Assembly (NCBI RefSeq): GCF_026988555.1
Contig: NZ_JALSLB010000057.1
Location: 1 to 39,006, forward strand
DNA: 39,006 bases
From: Thermococcus sp.
GTDB lineage: Archaea > Methanobacteriota_B > Thermococci > Thermococcales > Thermococcaceae
Reading direction: 5' to 3'
The stretch's first letter is position 1, and each line of letters begins with the position of its first letter. The notes below the pieces were generated by a model that saw nothing but the letters and a program-made list of their open reading frames with translations, had not been told where the DNA came from and did no database searches. Shown here in pieces: positions 1 to 8,322 of the stretch. The position numbers and the translations under genes are program-made.

Positions 1-78
1 CCGCGTTGGATCATCGCGCTGGCCTTCAAAGATGCCGTGAACTGGACACTAAAACCTCAAAGTGGAAAGAAAAGGAGT
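1..78. other. Left edge, no gene assigned
   Basis: The bases before the porB stop hold no complete gene. Two plus-strand frames are open from the edge, so a tail of a gene from outside the window cannot be excluded, but neither reading is recognisable. On the minus strand, just after the porB stop, the pyrimidine-rich stretch opposite 64-74 reads CCTTTTCTTTCC, a plausible weak archaeal terminator for the seven-gene operon. I infer the terminator only from the T-richness. Confidence 0.3.
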
Positions 79-1074
79 TCACTCCTCCGGCTTCGGGAGT
101 GTGACCTCAACGCCGAGAACCTTCCACATTGCCTTTATCTGCTCGCGGAGCTGGTCAATAGCTTCTGGCCTCTTGAAGAGGTGCTTGAACCTGCCCTGCA
201 ACTTAAGGTACTCTTCAATGGGCTTCTTGAACTCTATGGCAACCACCCTTCCTCCCTCGCGCTTGACCTTCGCCCCTCCACCGGGAGACTGTATCTTGAT
301 GTTGTGGAAGTCACCGTTCTCGATCTCGAAGAGCGGCCAGACACCGGTCTCGATGGCAAGGCGAGCTATCTCAACACCCTTCTCGAGCGGGCTCTTCCAG
401 CCGGTGGGGCAGGTGCAGTGGACCTGGACAAAAGCCGGACCGTCGACCTTGGCGGCCTTCTTCATCTTCCTGACGAAGTCGAAGGGGTTGCCTATGCTCG
501 CCGTTGCCACGTAGGGTATCTGGTGGGCCGCAGCGATTAAAGCCACCCATTTCTTGGGCTTGTCCTCACCGATTGAGTATTTTCCAGGCGGGCTGGTGGT
601 GGTCCAGGCACCGTAGGGGGTTGAGCTCGACCTCTGGATTCCGGTGTTCATATAGGCCTCGTTGTCGTACATCAGGTAAACGACGTTGTGCCAGCGCTCG
701 AGCATACCGCTTAACGCCTGCATACCGATGTCGGCGGTACCGCCGTCACCGCCTATGGCGAGTATCTTGCCCTTCCTTCCGAGCTTCTTCCAGGCGGCCT
801 CGACACCGCTGGCAGCCGCGGCCGCGTTCTCGAAGGCAACGTGGAGCCACGGGGCCTTCCAGGCGGTGTACGGGAAGACGGCACTAACGACCTCCATACA
901 TCCGGTGGCCTGGGCTATCGCGAAGGCGTTAGGATCGCCGTACCTCTCCTCCATGGCCTCGCTGAAGGCCTTGGTGGCGAGCTTAAGAGCGGTGGCACAG
1001 CCACAGCCGGCACAGGCGGCGTGTCCGGGTGCCCAGTACTCGCGAGTAGTAATTGGGGGTTTTCTAACGGCCAT
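79..1074 (-). CDS. porB: Pyruvate:ferredoxin oxidoreductase, beta subunit
   Basis: This is the catalytic, TPP-binding subunit of POR, which oxidises pyruvate with CoA to acetyl-CoA and CO2 and passes electrons to ferredoxin in the cytoplasm. The 331-residue length is normal for archaeal beta subunits. Visible features are the N-terminal CAGCGC cluster motif (Cys21, Cys24), Cys59, Cys220, and the TPP/Mg motif GDGGTADIG (about 109-117) followed by DNEAYMNTG. The start has GAGGTGAGG a few bases upstream. It is the last gene of porG-vorDAB-porDAB, 11 bp after porA. VorB at 2662-3597 is its paralogue with the same motifs. Assignment to POR rather than VOR rests on the gene order known from Pyrococcus furiosus. 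Confidence 0.96.
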   Translation of the reverse strand: MAVRKPPITTREYWAPGHAACAGCGCATALKLATKAFSEAMEERYGDPNAFAIAQATGCMEVVSAVFPYTAWKAPWLHVAFENAAAAASGVEAAWKKLGRKGKILAIGGDGGTADIGMQALSGMLERWHNVVYLMYDNEAYMNTGIQRSSSTPYGAWTTTSPPGKYSIGEDKPKKWVALIAAAHQIPYVATASIGNPFDFVRKMKKAAKVDGPAFVQVHCTCPTGWKSPLEKGVEIARLAIETGVWPLFEIENGDFHNIKIQSPGGGAKVKREGGRVVAIEFKKPIEEYLKLQGRFKHLFKRPEAIDQLREQIKAMWKVLGVEVTLPKPEE

Positions 1075-1085
1075 TTTTCCTCACC

Positions 1086-2273
1086 TCACTCCAGGATCTC
1101 CTTTCTGAGGCCTATCCAGCTGACCTCATCAACTTTCCCGCCCGCAAGGGCTTTCTGGCATATCCCTGTGACCTCGTCGAGGTTCCCGAACGTGACGTCT
1201 CTTCCTCCGAGACCGAGGATGAAGTCCAGGATTATCGGCTTCTCGCTCTCGTTCACGAGTGCCCTGCTGAAGTCCTGGAAGAGGGCCCCGCCGACGCTGA
1301 AGGTGATGTTCTTCTCAAGGATGGCCAGAACCTTGGCCTTCTTCGCCAGTTTTCTGACCTCCTCGGTCGGAAACGGCCTGTAAACGGTGAGCTTCGCCGC
1401 ACCGGCCTTAACCCCCTTCTCGCGGAGGTGGTCGACGTACTCCTTGACGGTTCCGGCGAGTGAACCCATGGTAACGAAGATTACCTCGGCGTCGTCGGTC
1501 CTGTACTCCTCTACCTTCTGGTACTTCCTTCCGAACTTCCTCTCAAACTCGGCGAAGACCTCGTCAATGACCTTCTTGGCGTTTTCGTTTGCCTCCCAGA
1601 CGGTGTATCTAGCCTCCATGTAATGGGCAGGGAATCCAAGGGCACCCTGGGTTATCGGCCTCGTCGGGTCAAGGTAGGCGTGCTTCGGAACGTACTCACC
1701 GAGGAACTCGTCAACAACCTCCTGGTCAGGAATCTCGACTGGCTCGACTGTGTGGGTCAGGATGAAAGCGTCGAATCCAACCATTGCCGGGAGGAGAACC
1801 CTCTCGTCCTCGGCGACCTTGAAGGCTATGAGTATTAAATCGAGGGCCTCCTGGTTGTTCTCGGCGTAGAACTGAAGCCAGCCAGTGTCGCGCTCGCTGA
1901 TGCTATCCTGCCAGTCGTTCCAGATGTTAATGGGGGCACTCAGGGAGCGGTTTCCTATTGCCATTACTATCGGCAGTCTCATTCCCGCGGCAATGAAGAG
2001 AACCTCGTGCATCAAAGCCAGACCCTGGGAGGCGGTTGCGGTGAAGACCCTGACGCCCGCTGCGCTGGCACCGACACACGCTGAGATGGCAGAGTGCTCG
2101 CTCTCAACCTTGATGAACTCGGCATCGAGTTCCCCGTTCGCGACGAACTCACTGATCTTTTCCGGGACGAGTGTCGACGGTGTAATCGGGAAAGCCGCTA
2201 TGACCTTCGGCTTGGCAAGTTTGGCCGCCCAGGCGGCGGCTTCGTTGGCCTTCATAACGGTTCTTATCGGCAT
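1086..2273 (-). CDS. porA: Pyruvate:ferredoxin oxidoreductase, alpha subunit
   Basis: The alpha subunit supplies the domain that forms the active site with PorB. The 395-residue protein has the typical N-terminal segment (EAAAWAAKLAKPKVIAAFPI) and the family stretch with GNRSLSAP, DWQDSISERDTGW and AENNQEALD. I choose the ATG at 2273, not the upstream in-frame GTG at 2282: GAGGTG lies six bases before the ATG, while the GTG is part of that ribosome-binding site. PorD ends at 2284, so spacing to the chosen start is 10 bp. VorA (3603-4790) is the paralogue with the same fold and length. Confidence 0.95.
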   Translation of the reverse strand: MPIRTVMKANEAAAWAAKLAKPKVIAAFPITPSTLVPEKISEFVANGELDAEFIKVESEHSAISACVGASAAGVRVFTATASQGLALMHEVLFIAAGMRLPIVMAIGNRSLSAPINIWNDWQDSISERDTGWLQFYAENNQEALDLILIAFKVAEDERVLLPAMVGFDAFILTHTVEPVEIPDQEVVDEFLGEYVPKHAYLDPTRPITQGALGFPAHYMEARYTVWEANENAKKVIDEVFAEFERKFGRKYQKVEEYRTDDAEVIFVTMGSLAGTVKEYVDHLREKGVKAGAAKLTVYRPFPTEEVRKLAKKAKVLAILEKNITFSVGGALFQDFSRALVNESEKPIILDFILGLGGRDVTFGNLDEVTGICQKALAGGKVDEVSWIGLRKEILE

Positions 2274-2283
2274 CTTCACCACC

Positions 2284-2601
2284 TCACTTGGTCTCCCTCA
2301 CCATGGTTATGGCATCAACAGGGCACTCGTTCGCGCAGATTCCGCAGCCCTTACAGTAGTCGTAGTCGAAAACTGGATAGCTCTCCTCATCGAGGTATAT
2401 AGCCGGCTCCGGGCAGTATATGTAGCAGAGGAAGCAACGGGTGCACTTGTCCCGGTTGAACTCTGGTATAAAAACACGCCAGGAACCGGTCTTGTTTATC
2501 ACACTGCTCCCTGGAATTGTTGCCGTGGCTCCAACGGTCATCTTTTCACTGTACTCTTTCTCAACTCTCTCAATATCGGCCTTAAACGGACTTTCGGCCA
2601 T
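2284..2601 (-). CDS. porD: Pyruvate:ferredoxin oxidoreductase, delta (2x[4Fe-4S]) subunit
   Basis: This 105-residue ferredoxin-like subunit carries electrons out of the POR catalytic core. Two cluster motifs are visible: CTRCFLCYIYCPEP and CKGCGICANECP, each CxxCxxCxxxCP, for two [4Fe-4S] clusters. I start it at ATG 2601 (MAESPFKAD); the reading frame opens further upstream, but GAGGTGATAAGC sits directly before this ATG. A 60-bp gap separates it from vorB, longer than other gaps in the operon, and holds a TATA-like element, so por may also be transcribed separately from vor. Confidence 0.95.
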   Translation of the reverse strand: MAESPFKADIERVEKEYSEKMTVGATATIPGSSVINKTGSWRVFIPEFNRDKCTRCFLCYIYCPEPAIYLDEESYPVFDYDYCKGCGICANECPVDAITMVRETK

Positions 2602-2630
2602 GCTTATCACCTCGGGTGAATTCTTCACTT

Positions 2631-2643
2631 ACAACTTAAACCT
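2631..2643 (-). promoter_or_regulatory. Possible internal promoter ahead of porDAB
   Basis: Read on the minus strand the vorB-porD gap contains GGTTTAAGTTG, a TATA-like element whose centre is about 36 bases before the porD ATG. A transcript starting some 26 bases downstream would carry a short leader including the GAGGTGAT site. This would allow porDAB to be expressed apart from vorDAB. Inferred from spacing and composition only. Confidence 0.4.
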
Positions 2644-2661
2644 TGTGGATAAAGGGAGAGC

Positions 2662-3597
2662 TCAGCCGAAGACCTCGGCGAGCTTCTTAAGTCTCTCCCA
2701 CTCGTAGTTGACCCACCTCTGGAGAACTTCAATGTCCTCTTTGGTCATGTACTTGAACCTGCCCTGGAGCTTAAGGAATTCCTCTATCCGTTTGGGCTCT
2801 CTCTTCGTGCTCGGCATGTTGATCCTGTACCTGCCGTCCTTGTACTCGAAGAGCGGGAAGTACGCGGTCTGGACGGCTAGTCTCGCAAGTTCAATGCTCT
2901 TGTCGGTCGGTGAGCGCCAGCCTGTTGGGCACGGACTGAAGAGCTGGATGAAACTTGGACCGGGCGTCTTCTGGGCTGTCTTGAGCTTTCTCATGAAGTC
3001 CTCAGGGTAGGCTATGCTCGCGGTTGCCGCGTAGGGTGGGTTGTGGGCTATGACGATGTCGATAACTTTTTTCTTCTGCCTCTTTTCGAGGAAGTGCTTC
3101 TTTCCTCCGGGGGTGTTGGTTGTCCACGCTCCGTAGGGGGTGGAGCTTGAGCGCTGGATTCCGGTGTTCATGTAGGCCTCGTTGTCGTACATAATGTAGA
3201 CAGCATCATGGCCCCTCTCGAGGAAACCTGAGAGCGCTTGGAGTCCAATGTCGGCGGTACCGCCGTCTCCGGCCCAACCGACGACCATTATCCCATCCTC
3301 GCCCTTTACCTTGTATCCCTGGGCTTTCAGGGCGGCTTCTATCCCCCCCATGACGGCACCGGTTGTCTCAAACGCGGTGTGGAACAGCGGCGCGTCGAGG
3401 GTGCTGTAAGGCCAGGGACCGGCTATGATGGTTGAACAGCAGGCCGGGATTGTGAATATAGTCTTCTTCCCGTACGCCTTTAGAACGTACCTGAGTCCGA
3501 GGGAAGCCCCACAACCCTGGCAGGCGGTGTGTCCCGAATAGAAGTACTCCTCCGCCGGGAGCGTCAGCTTCTTCTTAATATCCTCTGGAATCTCCAT
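2662..3597 (-). CDS. vorB: 2-ketoisovalerate:ferredoxin oxidoreductase, beta subunit
   Basis: TPP-binding subunit of VOR, which oxidises branched-chain 2-oxoacids from valine, leucine and isoleucine breakdown to acyl-CoA. The 311-residue protein shows GHTACQGCGASLGL near the N-terminus (CxxC pair for the subunit cluster), GDGGTADIG for TPP/Mg, [14 protein letters not shown] and a later CPTGW cysteine. It closely parallels PorB. The ATG at 3597 has GAGGTG six bases upstream; the in-frame GTG at 3606 lies inside that site and overlaps the vorA stop, so I reject it. Specificity (VOR rather than POR) comes from operon order. Confidence 0.93.
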   Translation of the reverse strand: MEIPEDIKKKLTLPAEEYFYSGHTACQGCGASLGLRYVLKAYGKKTIFTIPACCSTIIAGPWPYSTLDAPLFHTAFETTGAVMGGIEAALKAQGYKVKGEDGIMVVGWAGDGGTADIGLQALSGFLERGHDAVYIMYDNEAYMNTGIQRSSSTPYGAWTTNTPGGKKHFLEKRQKKKVIDIVIAHNPPYAATASIAYPEDFMRKLKTAQKTPGPSFIQLFSPCPTGWRSPTDKSIELARLAVQTAYFPLFEYKDGRYRINMPSTKREPKRIEEFLKLQGRFKYMTKEDIEVLQRWVNYEWERLKKLAEVFG

Positions 3598-3602
3598 CTT
3601 TC

Positions 3603-4790
3603 TCACCTCTTAAGGTGGTACCAGTCCACCTCTACATCCAGCTCGCCCTTCTTGATTATGGCCCTCATGTTCTCGGCTATCTTCCTGACATCGCTGACGG
3701 TGAAGTCCCTACCTCCGAGTCCGACGATGTAGTTCTTTATTATCGGCTTTGCGTCGGTGTTGTAGAGCGCTCCCTTCGCTTCGGTGAAGAGGATTCCCTC
3801 CATACCGAACGAGTAGTTCCTGTCGAGAACGGCTATGCCCTCAACGTGTTTGGCGAGTTCATAGACCTCTTCTGTCGGGAACGGCCTGAACCAGCGGACC
3901 TTGGCGGCGCCGACCTTGTAGCCCTCCTCCCGCAGTACATCAACGGCCTGTTTGACGGTTCCCATAAGGGAGCCCATTCCCATGAAGACGAAGTCTGCAT
4001 CTTCCGTCCTGTAGAGCTCGATCATCCGACTGTAGTCCCTGCCGAACTTCTCGCCGAATTCCTTTCCAACCTCCTTAATAACCTTCTTAGCCTTCTCGTG
4101 GGCCTTTGCAAGCTTGTAGCGGAACTCGTAGTAGTCGTTCGGAGTCGCAAGGGCGCCGATGGCCTTAGGGTTCTCGAAGTCGGTGAGGGTGTAGAGCGGC
4201 TTCCTAGGCGGAAGGAACTCATCGACGAGCTCCTGCGGGATCATCTCAACGACGTCGTAGGTGTGGCTAAGTATAAACGCACTCTCAATGACCATTGCGG
4301 GCACGTTGACGGTCTCCGCCACCTTGAACGCCATCAAAACCCCATCGTAGACCTCCTGGTTATTCTCGGCGTAGAACTGCATCCAGCCGGTGTCCCTCTG
4401 GGCAAGGCTGTCGGTCTGGTCGTCCCAGACGCTCCACGGTGGGGCCATTGCCCTGTTGACGTCTACCATGACTACTGGGAGCCTCGCACCGGCGGCCCAG
4501 TGAAGCATCTCGTGCATGAGGGCGAGACCCTGGGCCGAGGTCGCCGTGAATGCCCTTGCACCCGTTGCGGCGGCTCCAATGCTTGCCGCCATGGCGGAGT
4601 GCTCGCTTTCAACGGGGACGTATTCCAGTCCCTCTATCTCCCCACTGGCGAGGAATTCGGCTATCTTTTCAATGATACTCGTCTGGGGTGTGATCGGGTA
4701 AGCCGCCACGACCTGGGTACGGGCGTGCTTGACGGCGTAGGCGGCCGCGTAGTTGCCGCTCACAACCTTTCTGATGGGTTTGTAATCCAT
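3603..4790 (-). CDS. vorA: 2-ketoisovalerate:ferredoxin oxidoreductase, alpha subunit
   Basis: Alpha subunit of VOR, 395 residues, same length as PorA. It has the segment HARTQVVAAYPITPQTSIIE near the N-terminus and the shared family stretch DRDTGW-like RDTGWMQFYAENNQEVYD in the first half. The chosen ATG at 4790 has GAGGTG six bases before it; the GTG at 4799 belongs to the ribosome-binding site. It begins 10 bp after the vorD stop. PorA and VorA are clear paralogues, in line with the duplication of the DAB block known in Thermococcales. Confidence 0.93.
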   Translation of the reverse strand: MDYKPIRKVVSGNYAAAYAVKHARTQVVAAYPITPQTSIIEKIAEFLASGEIEGLEYVPVESEHSAMAASIGAAATGARAFTATSAQGLALMHEMLHWAAGARLPVVMVDVNRAMAPPWSVWDDQTDSLAQRDTGWMQFYAENNQEVYDGVLMAFKVAETVNVPAMVIESAFILSHTYDVVEMIPQELVDEFLPPRKPLYTLTDFENPKAIGALATPNDYYEFRYKLAKAHEKAKKVIKEVGKEFGEKFGRDYSRMIELYRTEDADFVFMGMGSLMGTVKQAVDVLREEGYKVGAAKVRWFRPFPTEEVYELAKHVEGIAVLDRNYSFGMEGILFTEAKGALYNTDAKPIIKNYIVGLGGRDFTVSDVRKIAENMRAIIKKGELDVEVDWYHLKR

Positions 4791-4800
4791 ACCCAACACC

Positions 4801-5118
4801 TCACTTCTCCTCTTTCTCCATAGTTATCGCCTTGGTCGGGCACTCGTTCGCGCAGATTCCGCAGCCTTTACAGTAGTCGTAGTCGACCGCCACGTATCCA
4901 TCTTCTTTTATGTAAATAGCTGGCTCCGGGCAGAACTTCCAGCAGATGTAGCACTTGACGCACTTTTCTTCATCTATCACTGGTATGAACGTTCTCCAGT
5001 CGCCGGTGAAGTTGGACAGGGTCGTTCCGAGCGTTACCGGGGCCTCTGGGTATTCATCCACGCTCTTAAGTACGATTTTGACTGCCCCTTCCTTTTTTTC
5101 ACCAAACAGTGTGTTCAA
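4801..5118 (-). CDS. vorD: 2-ketoisovalerate:ferredoxin oxidoreductase, delta (2x[4Fe-4S]) subunit
   Basis: Ferredoxin-like electron-transfer subunit of VOR, 105 residues from the proposed TTG start. Motifs are CVKCYICWKFCPEP and CKGCGICANECPTKAI, again two [4Fe-4S] sites. I prefer TTG 5118 (giving MNTLFGEKKEG) because GGGGTGAGAAAA lies right before it; the in-frame GTG at 5127 is inside the GGGGTG ribosome-binding sequence. It follows porG by about 40 bp and precedes vorA by 10 bp. Confidence 0.92.
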   Translation of the reverse strand: MNTLFGEKKEGAVKIVLKSVDEYPEAPVTLGTTLSNFTGDWRTFIPVIDEEKCVKCYICWKFCPEPAIYIKEDGYVAVDYDYCKGCGICANECPTKAITMEKEEK

Positions 5119-5159
5119 TTTTCTCACCCCGCTTGTACCAAGGATTAAAGGAAATAGAA

Positions 5160-5717
5160 TCAGAGCTCGTAAACCGTCGTCTTCTCGAAAGCCTCTGCGG
5201 CTGCCCTGGCGTTCTTCTCGCCAAGGTTACCAGAGAAGACGTCCGTTATGGCCGTCTGGACGTGCTCAAGACTGACGATACCGGTGACCTTCGCGATTGC
5301 ACCGAGGATGGCCGTGTTGGTTATCGGCAGGCCGAGCACCTCAAGAGCTATTCCTGTTGCGTCAACGAGGGCGAGCTTGCCTGGTTTCTTCTTGAGTTTC
5401 TCAAGAACTTCATCCCTGCTCTTTTCAGTGTTTATAATGACGATCCCGCCATCTTTGAGCCCGGCGGTGACGTCGACCGTGTCGAGAAGGCTTGGGTCGA
5501 GGACGACGACTATGTCCGGCTCGTATATCTGGGTTTTTATCCTGATCGGCCTCTCGTCGATCCTGGTGAATGCTGTGACGGGCGCTCCACGTCTTTCAAC
5601 ACCGAAGAACGGGAATGCCTGGACGTATTTGCCCTCTTTGAACGCGGCTGAAGCTAGTATGTTGGCGGCAGTAACTGCACCCTGTCCACCTCTACCGTGA
5701 AAACGAATCTCCATCAT
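5160..5717 (-). CDS. porG: Shared gamma subunit of POR and VOR
   Basis: The 185-residue gamma subunit is known in Pyrococcus furiosus to serve both POR and VOR, which explains a single copy ahead of two DAB blocks. The N-terminal [15 protein letters not shown] motif (about residues 8-22) is the hallmark of the oxidoreductase gamma domain, which binds the pantetheine part of CoA. GGAGG stands eight bases before ATG 5717; a second ATG follows immediately (5714) and cannot be excluded. It is the first gene of the operon and has its own promoter upstream. Confidence 0.94.
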   Translation of the reverse strand: MMEIRFHGRGGQGAVTAANILASAAFKEGKYVQAFPFFGVERRGAPVTAFTRIDERPIRIKTQIYEPDIVVVLDPSLLDTVDVTAGLKDGGIVIINTEKSRDEVLEKLKKKPGKLALVDATGIALEVLGLPITNTAILGAIAKVTGIVSLEHVQTAITDVFSGNLGEKNARAAAEAFEKTTVYEL

Positions 5718-5758
5718 ATTTCCTGCCTCCTAAATTTGTCAAAACTTATTCACCCGTT

Positions 5759-5776
5759 GCATTTATTTAAGTTTCG
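5759..5776 (-). promoter_or_regulatory. Promoter of the por/vor operon
   Basis: On the minus strand CGAAAC (BRE-like) is followed by TTAAATAAAT (TATA box) centred near 5766. Transcription starting about 26 bases on, near 5740, would give a leader of some 23 bases carrying the GGAGG site of porG. Confidence 0.6.
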
Positions 5777-5907
5777 GTAAGGGGTTAGAGGGCTTTAGAC
5801 AGCTGCCTTTGGGTATAGATGAACTTGGTGGACCTTTGATGGTTAGAAAAAACCATAATTTCTCGAAAAAGGTTCGGAGGTATATCCGCTACGTTCCGTC
5901 CACCTCG

Positions 5908-5943
5908 CCGCTGGATTAATCCGGCGGACAAAATTTTTAAATG
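5908..5943 (+). promoter_or_regulatory. Palindrome plus TATA box ahead of the phosphate permease gene
   Basis: Bases 5908-5927 form a 20-bp palindrome with one mismatched pair, arms CCGCTGGATT and AATCCGGCGG. It ends 6 bp before a TATA-like element TTTTTAAATG at 5934-5943. A second, more proximal TATA-like stretch (TATATA-gac-TATATA, 5965-5979) would instead give a near-leaderless transcript. The palindrome position, just upstream of BRE/TATA, suits a transcription factor site; that role is inferred. Confidence 0.5.
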
Positions 5944-5993
5944 CTTTTGTGGCCTATGTGTTGGTATATAGACTATATATTTGGGGGATGGGC

Positions 5994-6956
5994 ATGGACG
6001 GCCTTGCGATAGCGGTGGTTGCTGTGGCTTTCTACATCGCCTGGAACATAGGGTCAAACGATTCTGCGAACGCCATGGGTACCGCCGTTGGTTCTGGCAT
6101 CCTGAGCTTCAGGCAGGCCACCCTTACCATAGCCATATTCGTGATTATGGGGGCTTATCTGCGTGGGTACCGGGTGATGAAAACCGTCGGCAAAGGCATC
6201 GTTCCGTCCGGTTACCTGTCCATGGAGATGGCTGTTATAGCGCTGCTGGCCGCTGGTATATGGGTCACCATAGCCACCGTTAAGGGCCTGCCGGTGTCTA
6301 CCACCCAGTCCATAGTAGGTGGGGTCATAGGGGTGGGCCTCGCCGTTGGTGCACCCATAAACTGGTTCACCATGTTCAAGATAGCCTCCGCGTGGGTCCT
6401 GTCCCCCATACTATCCGGCGTTCTCGCGATAGTCCTTTACAGATTTTACTCATGGGTGGTTTCCCGGCTGAAGAGTGCGTCCACGATAGAGGCCCTTTAC
6501 AAGGCTCTGGCGGTTCTTGGAGGCTCGTACATGGCGTTTAACTTCGGAACCAACGAGGTTGCCAACGCCTCCGGCCCTATAGTGGGCGCTGGCTTCCTTG
6601 AACCGAAAGTTGCCGGGGTTATGGTGGCCATGAGTCTTGCCATCGGCTCCCTGACGTTCAGCTACGCCGTCATGCACACGGTCGGAAAAAAGATAACCTC
6701 GTTGGGACCCATATCTGCCTTTGCGGCTCAGTTTGGCTCCGCCATCTCCGTGAGTCTCGCGAACGTTCTTGGTCTTCCCGTTAGCTCCAGTCAATCAATC
6801 GTTGGCGGTGTCGTCGGTGTTGGTCTGCTGGTCGGTGAGGGGGTTGAGAGGTCCGTTGTGAGGGACATCCTGTTCGGGTGGGTGGCCACACCACTGACCG
6901 CCATCTTCATCTCTTTCGTCGTGTTCAAGCTCTTCGCCGTGGTGGGGCTTGTTTAG
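5994..6956 (+). CDS. pitA: Inorganic phosphate transporter, PiT family
   Basis: A 320-residue integral membrane permease of the PiT/PHO-4 family, which takes up phosphate by cation symport. Both inverted-repeat signatures are present: GSNDSANAMGTAVGSG near the N-terminus and GTNEVANASGPIVGAG in the second half, each followed later by a PVS(T/S)(T/S)QSIVGGV block. About ten hydrophobic segments are visible. I start at ATG 5994 because GGGG lies six bases upstream; the ATG at 5988 is inside that site. Its last 162 bp lie antisense to the extended hflX frame. A DUF47 protein, the usual PiT partner, is encoded 5 kb away at 12180. Confidence 0.93.
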   Translation: MDGLAIAVVAVAFYIAWNIGSNDSANAMGTAVGSGILSFRQATLTIAIFVIMGAYLRGYRVMKTVGKGIVPSGYLSMEMAVIALLAAGIWVTIATVKGLPVSTTQSIVGGVIGVGLAVGAPINWFTMFKIASAWVLSPILSGVLAIVLYRFYSWVVSRLKSASTIEALYKALAVLGGSYMAFNFGTNEVANASGPIVGAGFLEPKVAGVMVAMSLAIGSLTFSYAVMHTVGKKITSLGPISAFAAQFGSAISVSLANVLGLPVSSSQSIVGGVVGVGLLVGEGVERSVVRDILFGWVATPLTAIFISFVVFKLFAVVGLV

Positions 6957-8222
6957 TGGTTCTATTTTGACCCCAAGTTTCGTGAGCTCTCTCATCATAC
7001 CGGTTTGAACGTACGTGTCTATGACCGTTTCCCTCCCGTAAGAGATGTAGAGTGTCTCCCCTATGGAGTTTAGGAGGGCCACCACATGGGGTACCACATC
7101 TGGGTCTTCCACGTATATCCGAAATAGCCTGTATTTTGGCAGTGTGAGAACAACGTCTTCAAGCGCCTTATGCAGCTCTTCAAGCTGGCCGAACTTCGCC
7201 GAGACGGAGACCACGGCCATGGCGTTGATGGCGGTCTCCTCCGCTACTTCCTTTATCCCCTTTTTCTTGTCTTCAACATCCCCCTCAACCGTTAGATCCC
7301 GTTTTGTGAGCACTATGAGTATGGGCTTGTCCAGTGTCTTTAGTTCTCTGAGAACGTTTATCGATGCCCGGAACTTCCACATTATCTCCACCCAAGGCTC
7401 GCTCACGTCCAAGGTCAGAAGAACAATATCTGCCTTGGTTATCTCCTCCAGCGTCGAGTGGAACGCCTCGACTATGAAAGGGGGTAGGCCGTCTATGAAC
7501 CCAACGGTGTCCGTGAGCAGAACTCGCTTTCCGCCGAGCTTGAACCTCCTTGTCGTTGTGTCCAGGGTCGTGAACATCTGCTCCTTAGCCTCTACCTGCT
7601 CTCCCGCAAGGGCGTTTAAGAGGGTGGACTTCCCCGCGTTCGTGTAGCCCGCGAGGGCGAGGAGTATGAACCCAACCTCTTCACGTCTCTTTCTCTTTAC
7701 CTCCCGGTCCTTCTTGACGCGTTCCAGTTCCTTCCTTATTCTTCCCATCCTGTACCGTACGTGTTTAAGGTACTGCTGGGTCTGATACTCCCCCATCCCT
7801 TTGAAACCCGCCCTGTCACCGAGCTTCATTCTTTTTATAGCCTCCTTGACCAGCGGCACCTCATAGTGAAGGCGGGCCAGCTCCACCTGTAGCTTTGCCT
7901 CTTTTGAGTGGGCCCTTCTCTCGAATATCTCGAGAACCAGCTGCCATCTGTCCATCACATCGACCTTGAGCTCCTTCAATAGGTTGTAGGCCTGGCCAGG
8001 CGTGAGCCTGTTTGCGAACACAACCCTGTCCGGTCCGTACGTTTCAACGAGCTCCTTCAGCTCTTTAAGCTTGCCGGGTCCGATGTTGTATTTTGAGTTC
8101 TCCCTGCGGCTCTGCTCCACTATAATGAGCACCTCGTAACCCGCGCTTCTTAGAAGCTCCTCGAATTCTTCCCTCCGGACATGCTCCCTGTGGGATTTCC
8201 TGATTACTCCTATAACCTTCAT
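6795..8222 (-). CDS. hflX: HflX-type ribosome-associated GTPase with antisense-derived C-terminal tail
   Basis: GTPase of the Obg/HflX group; family members bind the large ribosomal subunit and HflX splits or rescues ribosomes. The frame gives 475 residues: N-terminal HflX glycine-rich domain (about 1-130), coiled-coil linker with GMGEYQ, then the G domain with G1 GYTNAGKST (192-200), FTTLDTT, G3 DTVG (238-241) and G4 TKRD (306-309). From about residue 422 the frame runs 162 bp into the opposite strand of pitA, adding a hydrophilic tail unlike any domain I know. The true end is probably near residue 422 in relatives. The start is likely leaderless: a TATA element lies 26 bases before ATG and no ribosome-binding site is seen. 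Confidence 0.88.
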   Translation of the reverse strand: MKVIGVIRKSHREHVRREEFEELLRSAGYEVLIIVEQSRRENSKYNIGPGKLKELKELVETYGPDRVVFANRLTPGQAYNLLKELKVDVMDRWQLVLEIFERRAHSKEAKLQVELARLHYEVPLVKEAIKRMKLGDRAGFKGMGEYQTQQYLKHVRYRMGRIRKELERVKKDREVKRKRREEVGFILLALAGYTNAGKSTLLNALAGEQVEAKEQMFTTLDTTTRRFKLGGKRVLLTDTVGFIDGLPPFIVEAFHSTLEEITKADIVLLTLDVSEPWVEIMWKFRASINVLRELKTLDKPILIVLTKRDLTVEGDVEDKKKGIKEVAEETAINAMAVVSVSAKFGQLEELHKALEDVVLTLPKYRLFRIYVEDPDVVPHVVALLNSIGETLYISYGRETVIDTYVQTGMMRELTKLGVKIEPLNKPHHGEELEHDERDEDGGQWCGHPPEQDVPHNGPLNPLTDQQTNTDDTAND

Positions 8223-8244
8223 CGCTTCTTTTTCGGACCCTCCG

Positions 8245-8253
8245 TTTATAGTC
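8245..8253 (-). promoter_or_regulatory. TATA box for hflX (leaderless mRNA predicted)
   Basis: The minus strand reads GACTATAAACGG, centred about 26 bases upstream of the hflX ATG. That is the usual TATA-to-start distance in archaea, so transcription should begin at or next to the ATG, matching the lack of a GGTG site there. Confidence 0.5.
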
Positions 8254-8322
8254 GTTTGGGCCGTACACCCTCATCCTGGGCGTCTTGCAGGGAGAATTAT
8301 GGTAAGGAAATGAATGTTATAC

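Noticed and set aside
2605-2621. TATCAC-N5-GTGA, close to the Thermococcales glycolytic regulator motif
   Set aside because: The second half fails in two of six bases and the first half is simply the complement of the porD ribosome-binding site.
3615-4823. A 402-residue open frame on the plus strand opposite vorA
   Set aside because: It is antisense to a well-conserved gene, has no ribosome-binding site, and its composition mirrors the codons of vorA.
5785-6057. 90-residue minus-strand frame across the pitA promoter
   Set aside because: It covers the porG-pitA gap and the pitA start, has no start signals and no recognisable sequence.
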